Assembly (NCBI GenBank): GCA_028023455.1
Contig: JAQFVV010006337.1
Location: 1,665,001-1,729,000 of the forward strand
Source of the DNA: Epiperipatus broadwayi
Taxonomy: Eukaryota > Onychophora > Udeonychophora > Euonychophora > Peripatidae
Length of the DNA: 64,000 bases
Direction: 5' to 3'
The position numbers and the translations under genes are program-made. Positions 11,812-24,734 of the stretch are shown here, piece after piece. Position 1 is the first letter of the stretch. Each line of letters begins with the position of its first letter. The notes beneath the pieces were generated by a model, which worked only from the letters and a program-made list of their open reading frames with translations, made no database searches and was not told the DNA's origin.

Positions 11812-14200
11812 ACGACTCAAATCCTAATCAAAAGTACCTCGAATCTGATCATGCTCGAGATACACAGGTCTGGAGCAATCCTGAATTCTAACCTATTTGC
11901 CTATTCTTTGAGTCCCTGACTCAATGAACAACAATCCTGATGATACAGCACAATTATTTTAATTCCGGGCCTGGAAGCAAAGCGATAGAGCATAAGATCA
12001 GACTGATGATAATGATCGAGATAAGAGTAGCCCAGGAATTACATTTATTACAGTTATTTATTAACGCCAAGTTATTAGTTAAAGAAAATAATTCTAAATA
12101 TTAACTAGAAAATAATAATTCAAAACAAACCAGGATTTACATGAAATATATATTTAATATACTTTTAAACAAACGCATATATATATATGTAATATATATA
12201 TATATATATTACAAAATTGTTTCATGCTTGGAGTAACATTATACATTTGCAAAACTTGGGATTTGTTTTTATAAAATCCTCTTCATTAATTATTTAATGA
12301 ATATAATTTTATGGAGTGGGTTATAACTTGTGCGGGGTTAATATGCCAATTTACAAAGATTTACAAATAAAATGCAGTGGATGTATAAAACAAATATAAA
12401 AGATCGTGACAGGTTTAGATGATTAATGATATAAAGGATAGTTTGCAATTTAGTAGTAAATGATTTTGTAAGCAGGCAAAAATATACAATCTTAATCATT
12501 TATCTACCTTATGAAAATCATTATATGTGTTTTATTGGCATTGTTTGGGAAAGACATCTTTGGAACATATACATAAGAAACAAACAGTGCTACATTTATG
12601 AGAATAAATAAGTTATACAATCATTAATACAAATTGAGTTACGTCTATGGGAATCATAACGATTTTAAACAAAAGCAGTTTAACTCAAAGAACAGAATGT
12701 ATTTACAAAATGAATCATTATTTTTTTAACATATCATTGCGACTTACTAAAGTTAGACAGACGGTGATCAAACTAAGGAGCAGAGTAATGGTAATAGCAT
12801 ATGATAAAGAAATCCGGCATTCATGGTGATTGTGTATATTTTATCATTTTAAAAGGAATACTCGAAACAAACTTAGGTTTGGTACATCCACGTGTTCGGG
12901 TGAATGGTACCGATAAAGAGGCTGGGTTTGAAGGCCCAAAACTGGCATACGTTCATGCACAGCACATCAACCTCATAAACCTCATGTTCCACAGGGAGTA
13001 GCGATACCCCTGATTACGAACAAATTTTGAGAAAGTAGAATGGGAGCTTCAGACTTCAGAAGTTCCCAATGACAAAGCAATCAAGAAATGGAAAAGATAA
13101 AATATTATAATAAATGAAAATGTATGCCAGCAACGTTATTGGACATGAATATAATCTTTATAATAGAATTTTAACATAATATTATTTTAATGCCTGAAAA
13201 TGGTCCAACCTCTTCCACAATGACCTGTTTTCAATCCTGAGTCATTTAACAAATCATAATGAATAATAACTTGTTTATTTACAATATTAAACTAGCAAAA
13301 TTTATATTTAATTTCGATTCCTATATATGCATTAATTGCTAGGATTAGCCCTCAAGGCAACAGCAAGGGATGCAATCTTTCAAAAATGAAATTTTCAAAG
13401 ACAAATTCAAAACAGTAAATTTAGCAGAATTCATCCACAGTAAAAGTTTTTAATTGACTTCAAGAATTTAAAAAAATGAAACCAAACTAACAAGCAATTT
13501 TTATTTAAATAAACAAAACTTTATTGATAGATTTTAAATGAAGCCCCCTCTTCTCTCCAAATTAAACAATTATTTTTCCCCTTTTTTAGACTCACGAGTT
13601 TGGGTATTATTGGCATATTAAAGACAATAAATTATAGATATATACATTAAACAAAATAAGTTAAATATTAATGGAGCCGCACAAAGCTATATAACCTAAT
13701 TAAGCATGAAAGAGCCTAGTTAGAATTACATAATACTAGTAAGGGATTATAGAGAGAGAGTTTAAGAGCAAAATTAGCAGGAACTTATAAATTAATATGC
13801 GAATTAAAATACAAAGGTTTAACTACATCTTATTAGAAATTACAAAAGCAATTTATGCATTAAGGCAGCTCTACATTAAGGGAGGTTACCTCAGCATAGC
13901 AGGCAGATGAAGTATAAGCAGTCAGCAGACGATCATCTTGTACAGTCGGTCAGATGGATGGAACATGATGGCATCAGGTAGACAGTTTTCCGAGACATCC
14001 GGAGAAAAGTGCTTCTTTTCTACTCAAAGTTCATAGAACTGAACTTCTGTTGACTTCTTAAAATTTGAAGGTCTGGAAACACTTCTGAAAATTTATTTTA
14101 CTAAAAGATGTTCTGAGAGAATTTTCTAACTCAAAGTAACTGACTTCTTTTGTTCATGGGCCCTTTTTATACACTTTTTAATCCCCCCAAGAATGCAATT
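11812..14200 (-). repeat. Unclassified interspersed repeat, copy 1 (related to 61612)
   Basis: The left end (11812-11900) aligns over about 85 bp with 61612-61700; both contain gagatacacaggtc, then ggagcaatc, then gaattct and ctatttgc. Near the right end the minus strand has a TATA-like gtataaaaaggg (14160-14171). A 14-bp word (ttacctcagcatag, 13886-13899) recurs with one change at 54993-55006. There are no coding motifs. A promoter-like box at one end and a conserved opposite end would fit a decayed LTR or non-autonomous element in minus orientation, but I could not find a partner LTR, so the class stays open. Confidence 0.4.
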
Positions 14201-14831
14201 TCAGTTGCCCATAGCTATCCCTGTAATCTCTTGACTAAAAATATATCTAACTAGTAAAATATTTAATTAGCAAAATTTTTAACACAGATAAGGCTCAAAA
14301 TACCATTTTAGATATTTTTAAAGATTTGCGAACAAACTAACAAAAGAATTCCTTATGATTTTAATTAAGATGTATAATTTTACTTAGTGAAAATAATCTG
14401 AATATAGATAAAGATCATTTCAGTATTTCGAGCCTTCCCCATTTTTCTTTGTTTTTACATTCCAACACTTTAATTAAAATACACATATATAAAAAGATAG
14501 TTACAATTATATAAGAAAATGTCTAATTTTCAGCAATAAATATTAATAAAATTATTGCTTTGTTCATATATATATATATATATACATCATGCACACCACT
14601 GTTTTACTTTTCTAAATATTTTTAATTTTATTAATTTCTTGGATCATTATGCATAGTGTGTGTGTGAATGGCATATATCTATGGCGAGGTCTGAATAGCG
14701 GGCCCCGCAGGACATTACTAAAGATGGTGAAGCATGAAGCTCGATGATGATTAGACATCGACTGCTTCAATATATATATATATATATTATGGTAATACAT
14801 ACAATCCATATATATATATTTGCTATTTTAA
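14201..14831. other. Non-coding DNA with (TA)n runs
   Basis: No gene. (TA)n runs at about 14566-14583 and 14771-14787 frame a slightly GC-richer stretch at 14640-14760 that contains gcgggccccgcagg. I see no domain or RNA fold that I can defend there. Confidence 0.4.
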
Positions 14832-16105
14832 TAAATTGCATTATATTGAATTATAAATTGTACACCAATTTTAATAAAGCTATCATTATAATTTATATAT
14901 GACAATTACATTACTAAATGTTAATGCATACACATATATATGTGTATGTACCTATATACTCATATAGACATCTTTTGGGAACTTTGTGGTTTAAATCTAG
15001 CAGAGTGGGTTTAAGATGTAACATAGGTGAAACGAATATGGCAAAGCAAATATTTCATTTCATATCCCCTCAGTTACAAATACAACACAAAAAATTTAAA
15101 AAAAAAGATTTTACATATATATATAACATAGTAGCAAATATAATCACGGATGGAATGTAGACTACCAAATAATGGTGGGAAAAAGTTTATATAACCAATT
15201 TATGCTTAAGTAAATTATTAAATGACACTATATTTCCAAACAATTGTATTTCAATGTGTTAAATTTCTATTCCTACCCTATAGATTTCCTTAGCACACTT
15301 ATTAGTTTGGCTCATTACTCAGGGTGGTTAGTATGGTTATGTAATATATACAAATGTTAGTGTTCCTGTGGTGTGTTAGTTACATCATGGGTCATAGTCT
15401 TACCCATAAATGGTTTGAGATCAACTTACTATTTACATTGGGTCAGGAGATAAATCCAGAAATGGTTTACAAGTGCCTACCCAGTAAAAGTATGCCCACT
15501 GTGCAACATATATGCATTGTCATCATATTCCCATTTGATCAGCTATGGATCTTTGTACAATGGAAAACACTTTTTATATTCCTTTAGGTTTTTATTACTA
15601 CATTATGAGAATTGGAACCCAGATATAGTGTCCTACATGGAAGATGTGTGAGTCCCTTCCTCTACTTATCCTTTGCATGGACATTCTTTCCAAATTGGCC
15701 TCAGCCCTACATATATCTCTTTCTCGATCAATGACTATTGTTTCAGAAAAGAGTAGGGTTTTAATTAGGTGTTGGCATGAACTACCATAGTCTAATCATG
15801 AGGGAACAAACCTGTAGACTCATTCATAGTATTATAGTGTGAAATAAGTTTTAGAAAGTACTGTATATACATTCGATTTTAAATTGCATTATAAATTGTA
15901 CATCGATTTTAATAAAGCTATCACTATAATATATACATGGAAGATAGATTACTGATGTTAATGCACACATATATCTATGAGACTGTACTTATATACTTGT
16001 AAAGATGTCTCTTGTTGCACTTTTAGGGTGTGAACCTGGCAAAAAGTAGGTTATAGGGTAAAACATAGATGAAACGAACATGGCAAGGCAAACATTTTGT
16101 TTCAA
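14832..16105. repeat. Pair of diverged direct repeats flanking about 800 bp
   Basis: Segment 14832-15065 and segment 15883-16105 are diverged direct copies. Shared words in the same order include ttttaataaagctatca, a gttaatgca word, an atatactc/atatacttg word and gatgaaacgaa/gtgaaacgaa followed by atggcaa. The unit is about 230 bp. The 15066-15882 interval holds no recognisable gene. The arrangement could be a decayed short element with terminal direct repeats or two insertions of one short repeat; no protein or primer site supports an LTR element. Confidence 0.55.
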
Positions 16106-17550
16106 TGTAAAAAAACTCAATGAAATAAATATATCTTTTGCAAAGAATGAACAGTAATACGTTCCTGCTAAGGATAATAAAGTATTTATTAAAAATAATA
16201 AACATTTGGCAGACTAAAATAATTATTTAAAATGTTTTAATATGTAAATACATTTTTCAAAACTGATCATGCAGACTAAATTCAAAGACCACTCATTAAT
16301 CACATAAAGATAATACTCTCATGGTTTACAGGAATGACACTTCACTCATTTATAGTAAACGGCTGCAATATAATAATGTGATTTAAAATAACTCTATCTG
16401 CTATCTAAGAACTTCTAGATATGGTAATTATAACCATCTTTCATTTTCATGATCTAAAGTAAAATCCAAATAAAACTTGTGATAACATCTTGGAAGATAG
16501 GCTAAAGAAAAATTAATATAGCTTTTATATATATATTAAATACTTTTTCATTTCACATTAAAGCTGATTATCGAATTTTCTATGATTTAGCAATAAAAGT
16601 ATTTTTACTATTTTCCTAGTCTTAACAACGTTGATGTTATTGTGAAACTTGCACTAATTAAATATTTTCCAGGAATTAGCTTACTACACAAAAATAAACA
16701 AATTCATCTATCTCATTAAACATTTATATTTTGATCTATTTGCTGTATATTTAATTGTACACTTTACGCTTGTAATTTATTTCTTTGGAAAATTATATAA
16801 ACTTAAGTGCAGTAAAAAAATAATTTTAACATCACAATATGTGCTTTGATTTAAAAAATAAAAGCTAAATATCCTAAAAGAAGAAATGTATTACAAACTT
16901 CCACATAATTATTTGGAAAAAAAATTCGCTTTGTATTATGGATTGTAGTAATTTTCCCAGTGGAAAAAAAAAGAGATGAATTAAGATTAATGAAAACATG
17001 ACCAAAGTAACATGTTAAATTAACTTATATGTTTTGACAAAAAAAAATGTTTGTACAATTAATAATTTATAAACAAATAATTAAAAATATGACAATTTCT
17101 CAAAGTATCTAACAATTCATCTCCATCTGATAGAATAAATGTATATATAATTAAGAACAAAAGAAATACCCATAACATTTATTGCAACTTTCAATAACAA
17201 CATTACCAAACCTCACTTTTATTGAATAATAATGTGAATTACTTTTTATATACAAGAGTAATATTGGCGAATGAAAATACATCATCATCTCCATAAAATA
17301 AATAAAATATAGAAGGAATAAATATAAAATATAAATATGAAAGAAAGCATGAGAATCAATATGGACTAACAATATGTAAGTATACTTATAAGTTACAAGT
17401 TACAAATTACTGTACATTACAACTTTATAAAGAATCAATATCACAATAATCCTTTATGATAAGATATAAAAAAAGCACAATGTAAACAGGCTAATTATCT
17501 AAATACTGCCAAACATAGGGCAAAATATAACACAATCATCTGGATGCACA
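16106..17550. other. Non-coding DNA, no gene seen
   Basis: AT-rich sequence without domain, RNA gene or repeat structure that I could identify. Confidence 0.4.
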
Positions 17551-17690
17551 TACCTAAGTGCTAATCTATCAAAAATTCTGGGACATTGATGCATGCTTCT
17601 CATTATCAATACTCTCCTAAGTGCTAATCTATCAAAAAATTTTGGGATATTGATACATGCTGCTTATCATTAATACTCTGAACCATATGA
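17551..17690. repeat. Tandem duplication, about 68-bp unit
   Basis: The unit beginning cctaagtgctaatctatcaa occurs twice in a row, with a few substitutions and a one-base indel. It ends just before the palindromic element at 17705. Confidence 0.85.
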
Positions 17691-17704
17691 CACCATTAGT
17701 GTTC

Positions 17705-18027
17705 AGATCAACTATAAAAATTATTCTTCATGTATAAAGTATGATAAAGCGAGTAGCTAAAATTAAAAAAAAAAAATAAAACACAAAAAACTATTTGCCA
17801 AGTGCTTTCGGTACCATGTATCAGAATCATGGTAACATATTGGAACTGCAATTCCTCCAATATGTCACCATGATTCTGGCACACAATAGTGAAAGCACTT
17901 GGCAAATAGTTTTTTGTGATTAATGTTTTTTGAATTTTAGCTATTCTATTTATCACACTTTATATGTGAAGAATAATTTTCATTATCTGACAGAGTTTTT
18001 GTATTATTTATTTAGATCAACTATAAA
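17705..18027. mobile_element. Palindromic element with 14-bp target duplication
   Basis: The 14-mer agatcaactataaa is repeated exactly at 17705-17718 and 18014-18027. The left arm begins directly after the duplication (17719) and the right arm ends at 17980, so arms of about 130 bp surround a short centre near 17845. A 33-bp unpaired tail (17981-18013) ends in attatttattt before the right duplication; it resembles the tail of the element at 8508. The arms contain gccaagtgctttc near 17798 and its mirror near 17893, again similar to the other element. Variable duplication length and a simple 3' tail point to LINE-type retroposition rather than cut-and-paste transposition. Confidence 0.75.
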
Positions 18028-19129
18028 CTAAATTTAACAAAAAAAATAAAATAAAGTTCAGAAAACTAACTGGGTATCCAAATACAAATATGAGTGCTAA
18101 CATATAAATAACTTAAACATCATTGCTGTCTATAACTAGTTCAAGATCACAAGACCTTAGGAACTGTAACTGTGAGCAAGGGAAAGTATAAATGTATAAA
18201 TTTGTTCTACATTAATTTGAATAGTTTTATTGGAATAATTTACAAATCCCAAAAACACTATGCTATTATGAAATCAAGTTACACACACTGCCAATTCATA
18301 AAAAAGATAGCTGAAGGAATAAAGACATCAGCAATATTATTTTTTAATAATTATTTAATGAATTAACTAATAAATTAAAAAAATTAAAAATGGCATGATA
18401 ATATGCCTTTCCAAATTAAATACATTTTTATCAGCAAAATATAATTTCATATAGCAAATATGATTAATCAGTTGATTTTTTACTAATTAAATTAATCAAT
18501 CTTCACTTTCATTAAATTATTTCCTTTTTAATAACTAAAGGTGGAAAACAACCTTTAACAATAAAAAATAAGGAAATTGTCAATTAGCTAAAACACCTTT
18601 TTATAATTTTGGTAGGAAAATAATATAATAAAAGAAAACATATTCCAATGAAATAAAAAGAAATACTTAATACATTTTATCAATTACTATCAATTATTAC
18701 TTGATTTAAAATTTATCTATAAATGTAGACAATGTGCACATTAAAATATCATGGATTTATTTTTCTTTTGAGTCCTTTTTTGTAGTTGTAATTTCCAGTT
18801 TTCTTTCTTGTTGGTTTCCATTATAAGCTTCTCCACTAATACATTTTCAGGATAATGTACACAGTCACATATTTCCATGCTTCTATACAGAATAAATTTA
18901 TCCATTTTTTTAAAAAAAATTCATAATCAGGCCAACACACATAGAGATAAAGACAATCATGCTCTTGGATGAAAACTAGGCTTTTTGAAGTTAGGGATAG
19001 TCTTCAACTTTACATTTTTCTAATGAACAGGTTACATGATTGGACTTGATGATGCTTAGCTCCAACATAAGACTACACTAATAATGAGATGAATCTTATT
19101 TAAGACTATTAAAATTATTCATCACTGTT
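18028..19129. other. Non-coding DNA, no gene seen
   Basis: AT-rich, no supported feature. The 64-codon open frame at 18172-18366 has no recognisable domain. Confidence 0.4.
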
Positions 19130-19400
19130 TTCTTTACAGCTCAATTGCTTCTGCTTTCTTCAATAGCTGGATCAGGACTAATTGCTGCTACTAACTTCAT
19201 CAACTTAACCACAAAAACTGTTAATATCTCCATCAGTAGTGGAATCAAGAAAGATGGCTGCTCCTGAATTTGTCAACAGTTAAACTTAAAAAAAGCTACT
19301 GTTTCCTTCAACAGCCGAGTCAAGAAAAAAGCCACCACTATTTCCTTCAACAGACAATCAATAATGATTGTTCTTCACAAGACCCTGAGGGCTAATGATT
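19130..19400. repeat. Very degenerate short tandem repeats
   Basis: Words of the form (tt)ccttcaa(c/t)ag followed by a gagtcaagaaa-like word recur at intervals of roughly 45 to 60 bp, clearest at about 19292-19365 (tttccttcaacagccgag and tttccttcaacagacaat). This suggests an old minisatellite. Confidence 0.4.
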
Positions 19401-20330
19401 AATCCTTCTGCCAACATTATTTGTGGAACAATCCTGTATCCAGCCTATTGTATCTTGTCTTCCACATGATTAAATAAAATACACTGACCAATTGGATCTA
19501 TTTGTACAAAAATATTGTTTAGTTATTTCCTTCCTTTTTTTCAATTAAAACAAATTCCCCTGTAGTTGTTTTTCTCTTATGCCAAAAATAAGATAATCTT
19601 TTAATTACACTAATCAGATAAACACTCATTGTTTTGGCAAGAGATAAAGAGAGAGAGAGAAAGAAAAAACCAATTAATTAAAATAAATTTTTTTAACAAA
19701 TGTTAAAACCTTTTTCACTTTTTCTTTTAAAAATCTGATAAAAATAAAATTTTGCCTATTTATCTCATTTATTATCTTTTAAAAGTTACAATTACAATTT
19801 TTCAATAAATTTTTCCATAATTTATGAAAGACCCCCCCCCCAGCACTTTGAAAAATCAAATTAAAATTGACAGAGAATTAAAATTATTGAAGAGAATGAA
19901 AAATTATTATTGGTTTAATTATTTCTCTCTCTCTTTTACAAATATTTGTAACACATTAAAATAATTTAAATTTTTTTGGAGATTCTCATATTATCATTTA
20001 ATAAAGAACATATTTAAATACATCAATACCCATTATTATTAAAAAATATGAGAAATTCAAAAATTATTCCCCATTCTAATTTTACTTTAATTTAAAAAGC
20101 TTGTAATATTTGACATGGCCTCACTTGGCCACTGTGTACAATATTACAATATATAATAACCATTTTTATTTCTAATCAGTCACTTGTAAATCAGCTTAAT
20201 ATCAACTTAAGTTAGTGAAGATGCTAAGATAACAAAAATAGAAAAGAAAGCTTGAAGAGATAAAAATAAATATACAAAGGCTGTACCTAGCCTTTAACAA
20301 GATATGTTATTTTACAAGATATGTTATTTT

Positions 20331-20395
<65 letters not shown>

Positions 20396-21270
20396 CTCAG
20401 TTAGACACTGCTTATTAGTCATTCATGATTAATTCTCACAGCTATCCAACAACTGACAATTATGGACCTTGACAGTAGTCTGAATTCAGCACCTAAAATT
20501 ATAATACATCTTAAAAATATTGTCACCTTTGATCTAGACTTTGCCATATTTCTATTTAAAACTATTTTACATTTTTACTGTTAAGACACACACACATATA
20601 TATATAAACAAACTGTGTCATGATATCAGTAATTTATATGTCCAGTTGCATTATATATATATATACAAACACACTATTTGTAGAATTAATTATTTACATT
20701 AATTTTAAATACTAACTCATGTTGCACTTGTCTACACATAAATTCATCTTTTAAAAAAATTAATTTTATCTTTTAATTCATCCAACAATCAACATTTCAG
20801 TTTCTCCAAAGTAATGCTGAGAATACATTTTATTCGGAAAATGAAATAAAGTTATTTCCTAACCAAACACAACACAAGCATATTTACGGGGTATTTAATT
20901 TTAAACCAAACTTGACTGAATTTAATCTTTCATATTTTAAAAGAAGAATAACTTAATTGAAAATTGTCTGATTTTCCTTAATATGTATATTTTACCTATA
21001 TTAGAAATAAATTCACCTCGTGTAAAAAAATTTAAGTTAGTTGTATTAGTTTAATCTTGTTACATGTCTCTATCTGAAAGTTAATGCGTCAAGACAATAA
21101 GATACCATAATTAAGTAATAGTAAATTATTATTAATTACTGATGTACCATATCTTGTGATTTTTTCACATCATTTATTCCAGCATTTCAAATATGATAAA
21201 TCATTAAAATATAATGATAAATAGTAACATCATTTTTTTCTATTGATTATATACAGCACCAATTGCAAGA
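19401..21270. other. Non-coding DNA with simple repeats
   Basis: No gene. It contains a run of 10 C at 19832-19841, a perfect (TA)n tract of about 58 bp at 20335-20392 and shorter (TA)n runs near 20600 and 20655. Confidence 0.5.
20335..20392. repeat. (TA)n microsatellite
   Basis: Uninterrupted alternating TA of about 29 units. Confidence 0.95.
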
Positions 21271-21816
21271 TGAAATGTCCGCACGCATAAAACCATATGT
21301 GTAAATAAAAGATTATTTATTTTTGTAAATAAACAATGATTTCTTCACTTTAATAATATTCCCTTTATAGGAGAAATTTACTCTAGAAACTCACTAGAGA
21401 GATCATCCCAAAATTATAGATTAAATTAGAATAGAATTTGTATGCAAGTAAAGCTAGTTGCATACAAATTAGATTGTATATATATTTATCCTCCCCCCCC
21501 CCGTAAATGAAGAAGAGGGAGGAAACAACTAAAATGGTAAGACTGGATTCAAGTTGGTGTTAATTTGAAGTGATAACAGATCAGCAGTAAAGAATGGTCA
21601 ATGATAGACTAGTAGATCAACTAGCAGTGATTAAATCTAAAATGGAATAGTGACAAGCAAGAAGCAGTTAACTTGTTTGTGTATTGAAAAATTCTTACCA
21701 GCGAATAGTAATTAACTGAAGCTTAACCAAACCGCAAGAAACAAGAAAAAAACAAACGAAGATGGTTAATATATAACGTATAAAGTGTGTGTACCAATGT
21801 ATATATTACGAACTTT

Positions 21817-22715
21817 GATAGTTTGGTACTGTAGTATTAGAGCTGCGACATGAAGAATTATAATCGTTTATTCATTAAATTAATTAGGTTATTAAATCAA
21901 AAACATATTTTAAAATCTACATTAAAAAAAAAAACAATTAAAAAAAATATGAAAAGCATTAATGTGAAGAAAAATTAAAGTGGGTGTTTAAATCAAATTG
22001 AGTGTATGTTTGCACATGCATATTCTGCATAATCTATTTAAATACATTGTGCAGGCTTACATCTGCATTTATATATGTAATATATGCGGGATTCGAAATC
22101 AGACTTTCACACAACCTACAACTCTCAGTGCCACCTTATATTGCTGGCTCACCTGATCACACACATGGTGAAAAGATAAATAATCACCAATACACGTATT
22201 TCGTGCTAACCAGCACTCATCATTGGTTCAGATTACCATCTCCACACATATATACAATTAGTACTCAGCTTTATATTAAGATAACCAATCTTCATACTTT
22301 AATGAGTGCTGGTTTAGTACGAAATACGTATATTGGTGATTATTTATCTTTTCAACATGTGTGTGTGATCAGATGAGGCAGCAATGTAAGATGGCATTGA
22401 GAGTTGTAGGTCGTGTGAAAGTCTGAGTTTGAATCCCGCATATATTACATATATAAATGCAGGTGTAAGCCTATACAATGTATTAAAATAGATTATGCAG
22501 AATATGCACGTGCAAACACACACTCAATTTGATTTAAACATGCATTTTAACTATTCTTCACATTAATGCTTTTCCTATTTTTTTTTTGTTAAATTGTTGT
22601 TGTTTTTTAATGTAGATTTTAAAATATGTTTTTGATTTAATAACCTAATTAATTTAATGATTAAACGATTATAATTCTAAATGTCGCAGCTCTAATACCA
22701 CAGTACTGATAGTTT
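21817..22715. mobile_element. Long palindromic element in the 5' LTR, 8-bp target duplication
   Basis: The 8-mer gatagttt occurs at 21817-21824 and 22708-22715, and the sister LTR has the uninterrupted site (near 28650), which proves an insertion of 883 bp. The ends are inverted repeats reaching the very edge (left ggtactgtagtattagagc, right mirrored), with arms of roughly 400 bp. An 8-bp duplication plus terminal inverted repeats would fit a hAT-type non-autonomous transposon. The centre is homologous to the palindrome at 27598-28214, including an agataaataatcaccaata word and a hammerhead-like unit on the minus strand (22227-22186). Box-B-like words (gatttcgaatcccgc; gagtttgaatcccgc) occur in both arms. 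No protein is encoded. Confidence 0.8.
22186..22227 (-). ncRNA. Hammerhead-ribozyme-like unit, one core base missing
   Basis: On the minus strand: ACCAA, then TGATGA (the expected C3 before it is missing), stem II GTGCT/AGCAC closing a GGTT loop, GAA, stem III with a G-U pair, an A at the cleavage position, then TTGGT, which pairs with ACCAA. All helices form and stem II is perfect. A truncated copy lacking stem I lies in the other arm at 22301-22337 on the plus strand. Confidence 0.6.
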
Positions 22716-23135
22716 TATCTTATATGTGAAGTTTTATATGCTTAATGGTGTTTCAAGAGATGATTTAAAAACACAAATATATTGACTGAATTACTCCTGA
22801 TTTAAAAGAAGACTAGTTTCATCTGAGAAAAAGAAATAGTATGTGAATATTAATGGACTACTACCTTTTTATGTTGTTTTGACCACAATTATTATTTGTT
22901 ATTAAATAAATCTTACATTTATATTGTTTATTTATTTAGCTCCTTGACTAGTCTTTAGACACTCTCAGGACACAGCAATTGTCGCAGTAATGACAGGATT
23001 TGATAGAATTACAAGATAACTTCTAACACAAATAAAATATGGTGGTACTAAGTTCTGTAATCCATGAATTTGATATAATTAACATAAACTGATGAAAAAG
23101 TTACGTAGAATACATGTGGTATTATATATTTACAA

Positions 23136-23192
23136 ATAAAGTGGAAAATGAGCATCTCAAAGTTATAAAGTGGAAAATGAGCATCTCAAAGT
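23136..23192. repeat. 29-bp tandem duplication
   Basis: The unit ataaagtggaaaatgagcat and its following nine bases occur twice in direct succession between the 5' LTR and the gag remnant. Confidence 0.9.
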
Positions 23193-24109
23193 GTTGACCA
23201 TCTCTATTTTGTAGGTCAAGAGATAATATAGCTTGCAAATAGACTTACTAATCCCAAATATCTTGAGAAGCTTTCATATAATGAAATTGTAGACATTTTA
23301 AATGGATATTTTATTCCGAGAAATATCAAAATGGGTTGCATGGCAGAGATTTAGAAACTGAAAACAACTATCAAAAAAAAACGTTTAAAACGAAGTGATT
23401 CAGCTCTAATGAAGCTAGGTAAAACTGTGATTTTGGCCAGCAAATAAGCAATGTATTATTGGAACAACTCCTATATGACAAAGAGGATGAAAATTTCCAA
23501 AAAGTATTGCTGAGGAACCCTGACCTAAGTTATAAAAGAGCTGTTTGAGAAATGTGTAACACAAGAAGATTTACAAAGTAATGTATTGGAATTTATTGAG
23601 CCACAATAATCAGAGAAAATTTCACTAATAAATCAAAAAATAGTGAAATTTGTGTACAGAGCCCTATAATAATAATAAAAAAACAAAAGTGCTATTGTTA
23701 TAAACCCAAACATTTTAAAAAGTAAGTGAAAACACAGAATTTTTTTTATTATAAAAACTGAGACAAACAAGGTCATTTAGTAATGGTGTGTCATTTTAGG
23801 AAGAGCAAACTGGACTATAAATTTGAAGGAAGATTAAATTATGAGAATGTTAGTATAAAAAGACTGAATGACAGAGCATACATAAATGACCATATATTTT
23901 TAGATGCAGTTATTTGCAGTCAAATAGTAAAAATGAAAGTGGACAACAGAGCCGGTCTGTCAATGATATTTTACAAAGATTGGATTAAAATTAGCAGTTC
24001 AAGACACAGATGTGATGACTATAGATTTAAATGGCAATAAAATTGATATTTGAGGAAAAGCAGTAATGCCTGTAAAATTAATTTCTAGTATGAAATAGCT
24101 ACCACTTTA
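23193..24109 (+). pseudogene. gag and N-terminal protease remnant of outer retrotransposon
   Basis: In broken frames the translation gives gag-like LEKLSYNEIVDILNGYF (about 23260-23320), the typical Ty3/gypsy capsid phrase before a long arginine-rich helix, then a decayed zinc knuckle (CYCYKPKHF, about 23690) and a retropepsin start at about 23935: VDNRAGLSMIF, in place of the usual VDTGA active site. The two changes after the catalytic Asp, together with many stops, show that the enzyme is dead. The protease resumes at 27238 after the nested element. Confidence 0.7.
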
Positions 24110-24114
24110 CATAG

Positions 24115-24696
24115 TGTTGTGTTTGGTTAGGCTTGCAGGTTTGTTTCCAAACAAACAGATACAAAAAGAACAACTATTCAGCAATTAATATGTACAATTT
24201 ATTAGTACAAAATATATATACACACGTTAGTTAAACAAATGTACAAATACAGTTGATATGCTTCAATGCGGAGATAGTCGTGCGGAGTAAAGAACTCGCT
24301 TCCAGCTAATGATTAGCCTGCATCATGAGTTCTGGCAAGACTCTTCCCAGTCCGTAGGTGGACTTGTCTCACTGGTCGCAATAATGACTAGATAAATACC
24401 TTTGCTGATGGCAGAAGGTTTAATGGAGAGCACTTTCTGTCGTTCAGGTTAACAGAAGTAATTGCTCTCTGCCTTGCCTCCAAAAGGCTGACTATTTAAA
24501 GACAGATCCCCTACCTTACTGGAAACACGTGGGAGGCTGACTATTTAAAGACAGATCCCCTACCTTACTGGAAACACGTGGATTTGGTGCATGAACTCCA
24601 GTGAAGGTTTTAATCCCATTGGATAGCAACTGGGTGCTGGCCAATCAGGCAAGGAATCTGGAATAGTCCATTTCTAAAGCAGGTTCAGACATGACA
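24115..24696 (-). repeat. 3' LTR of the nested element, with 49-bp internal duplication
   Basis: It is clearly homologous to the LTR at 26641-27232. A 49-bp unit starting aggctgactatttaaagaca is present twice in tandem (24485-24533 and 24534-24582), but once in the 5' LTR; it includes the TATA-like word. The 5' LTR also has about 60 bp (near 26870-26935) that is shortened here. Confidence 0.85.
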
Positions 24697-24734
24697 ACCC
24701 TCCACTTGGCTGAAATTAGCCTTGGAGGACATAG

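Larger units (their letters stand above)
21271..22977 (+). repeat. 5' LTR of the outer retrotransposon (interrupted)
   Basis: It aligns with the 3' LTR at 27548-28880 over its whole length once insertions are removed: shared blocks include gaaatttactctagaaa, atcatcccaaaattatagat, aatggtcaatgatag and gtgaatattaatggacta. It starts with TG and ends with CA. It holds the palindromic element 21825-22707. A run of C at 21493-21502 is absent from the other LTR. After the LTR comes attgtcgcagtaatgacagg, where a primer-binding site would lie; I do not assign the tRNA. Confidence 0.85.

Noticed and set aside
22002-22376. 124-codon plus-strand frame in the palindrome at 21825
   Set aside because: It runs across both arms of an inverted repeat, has no domain, and is not kept in the related palindrome at 27598.
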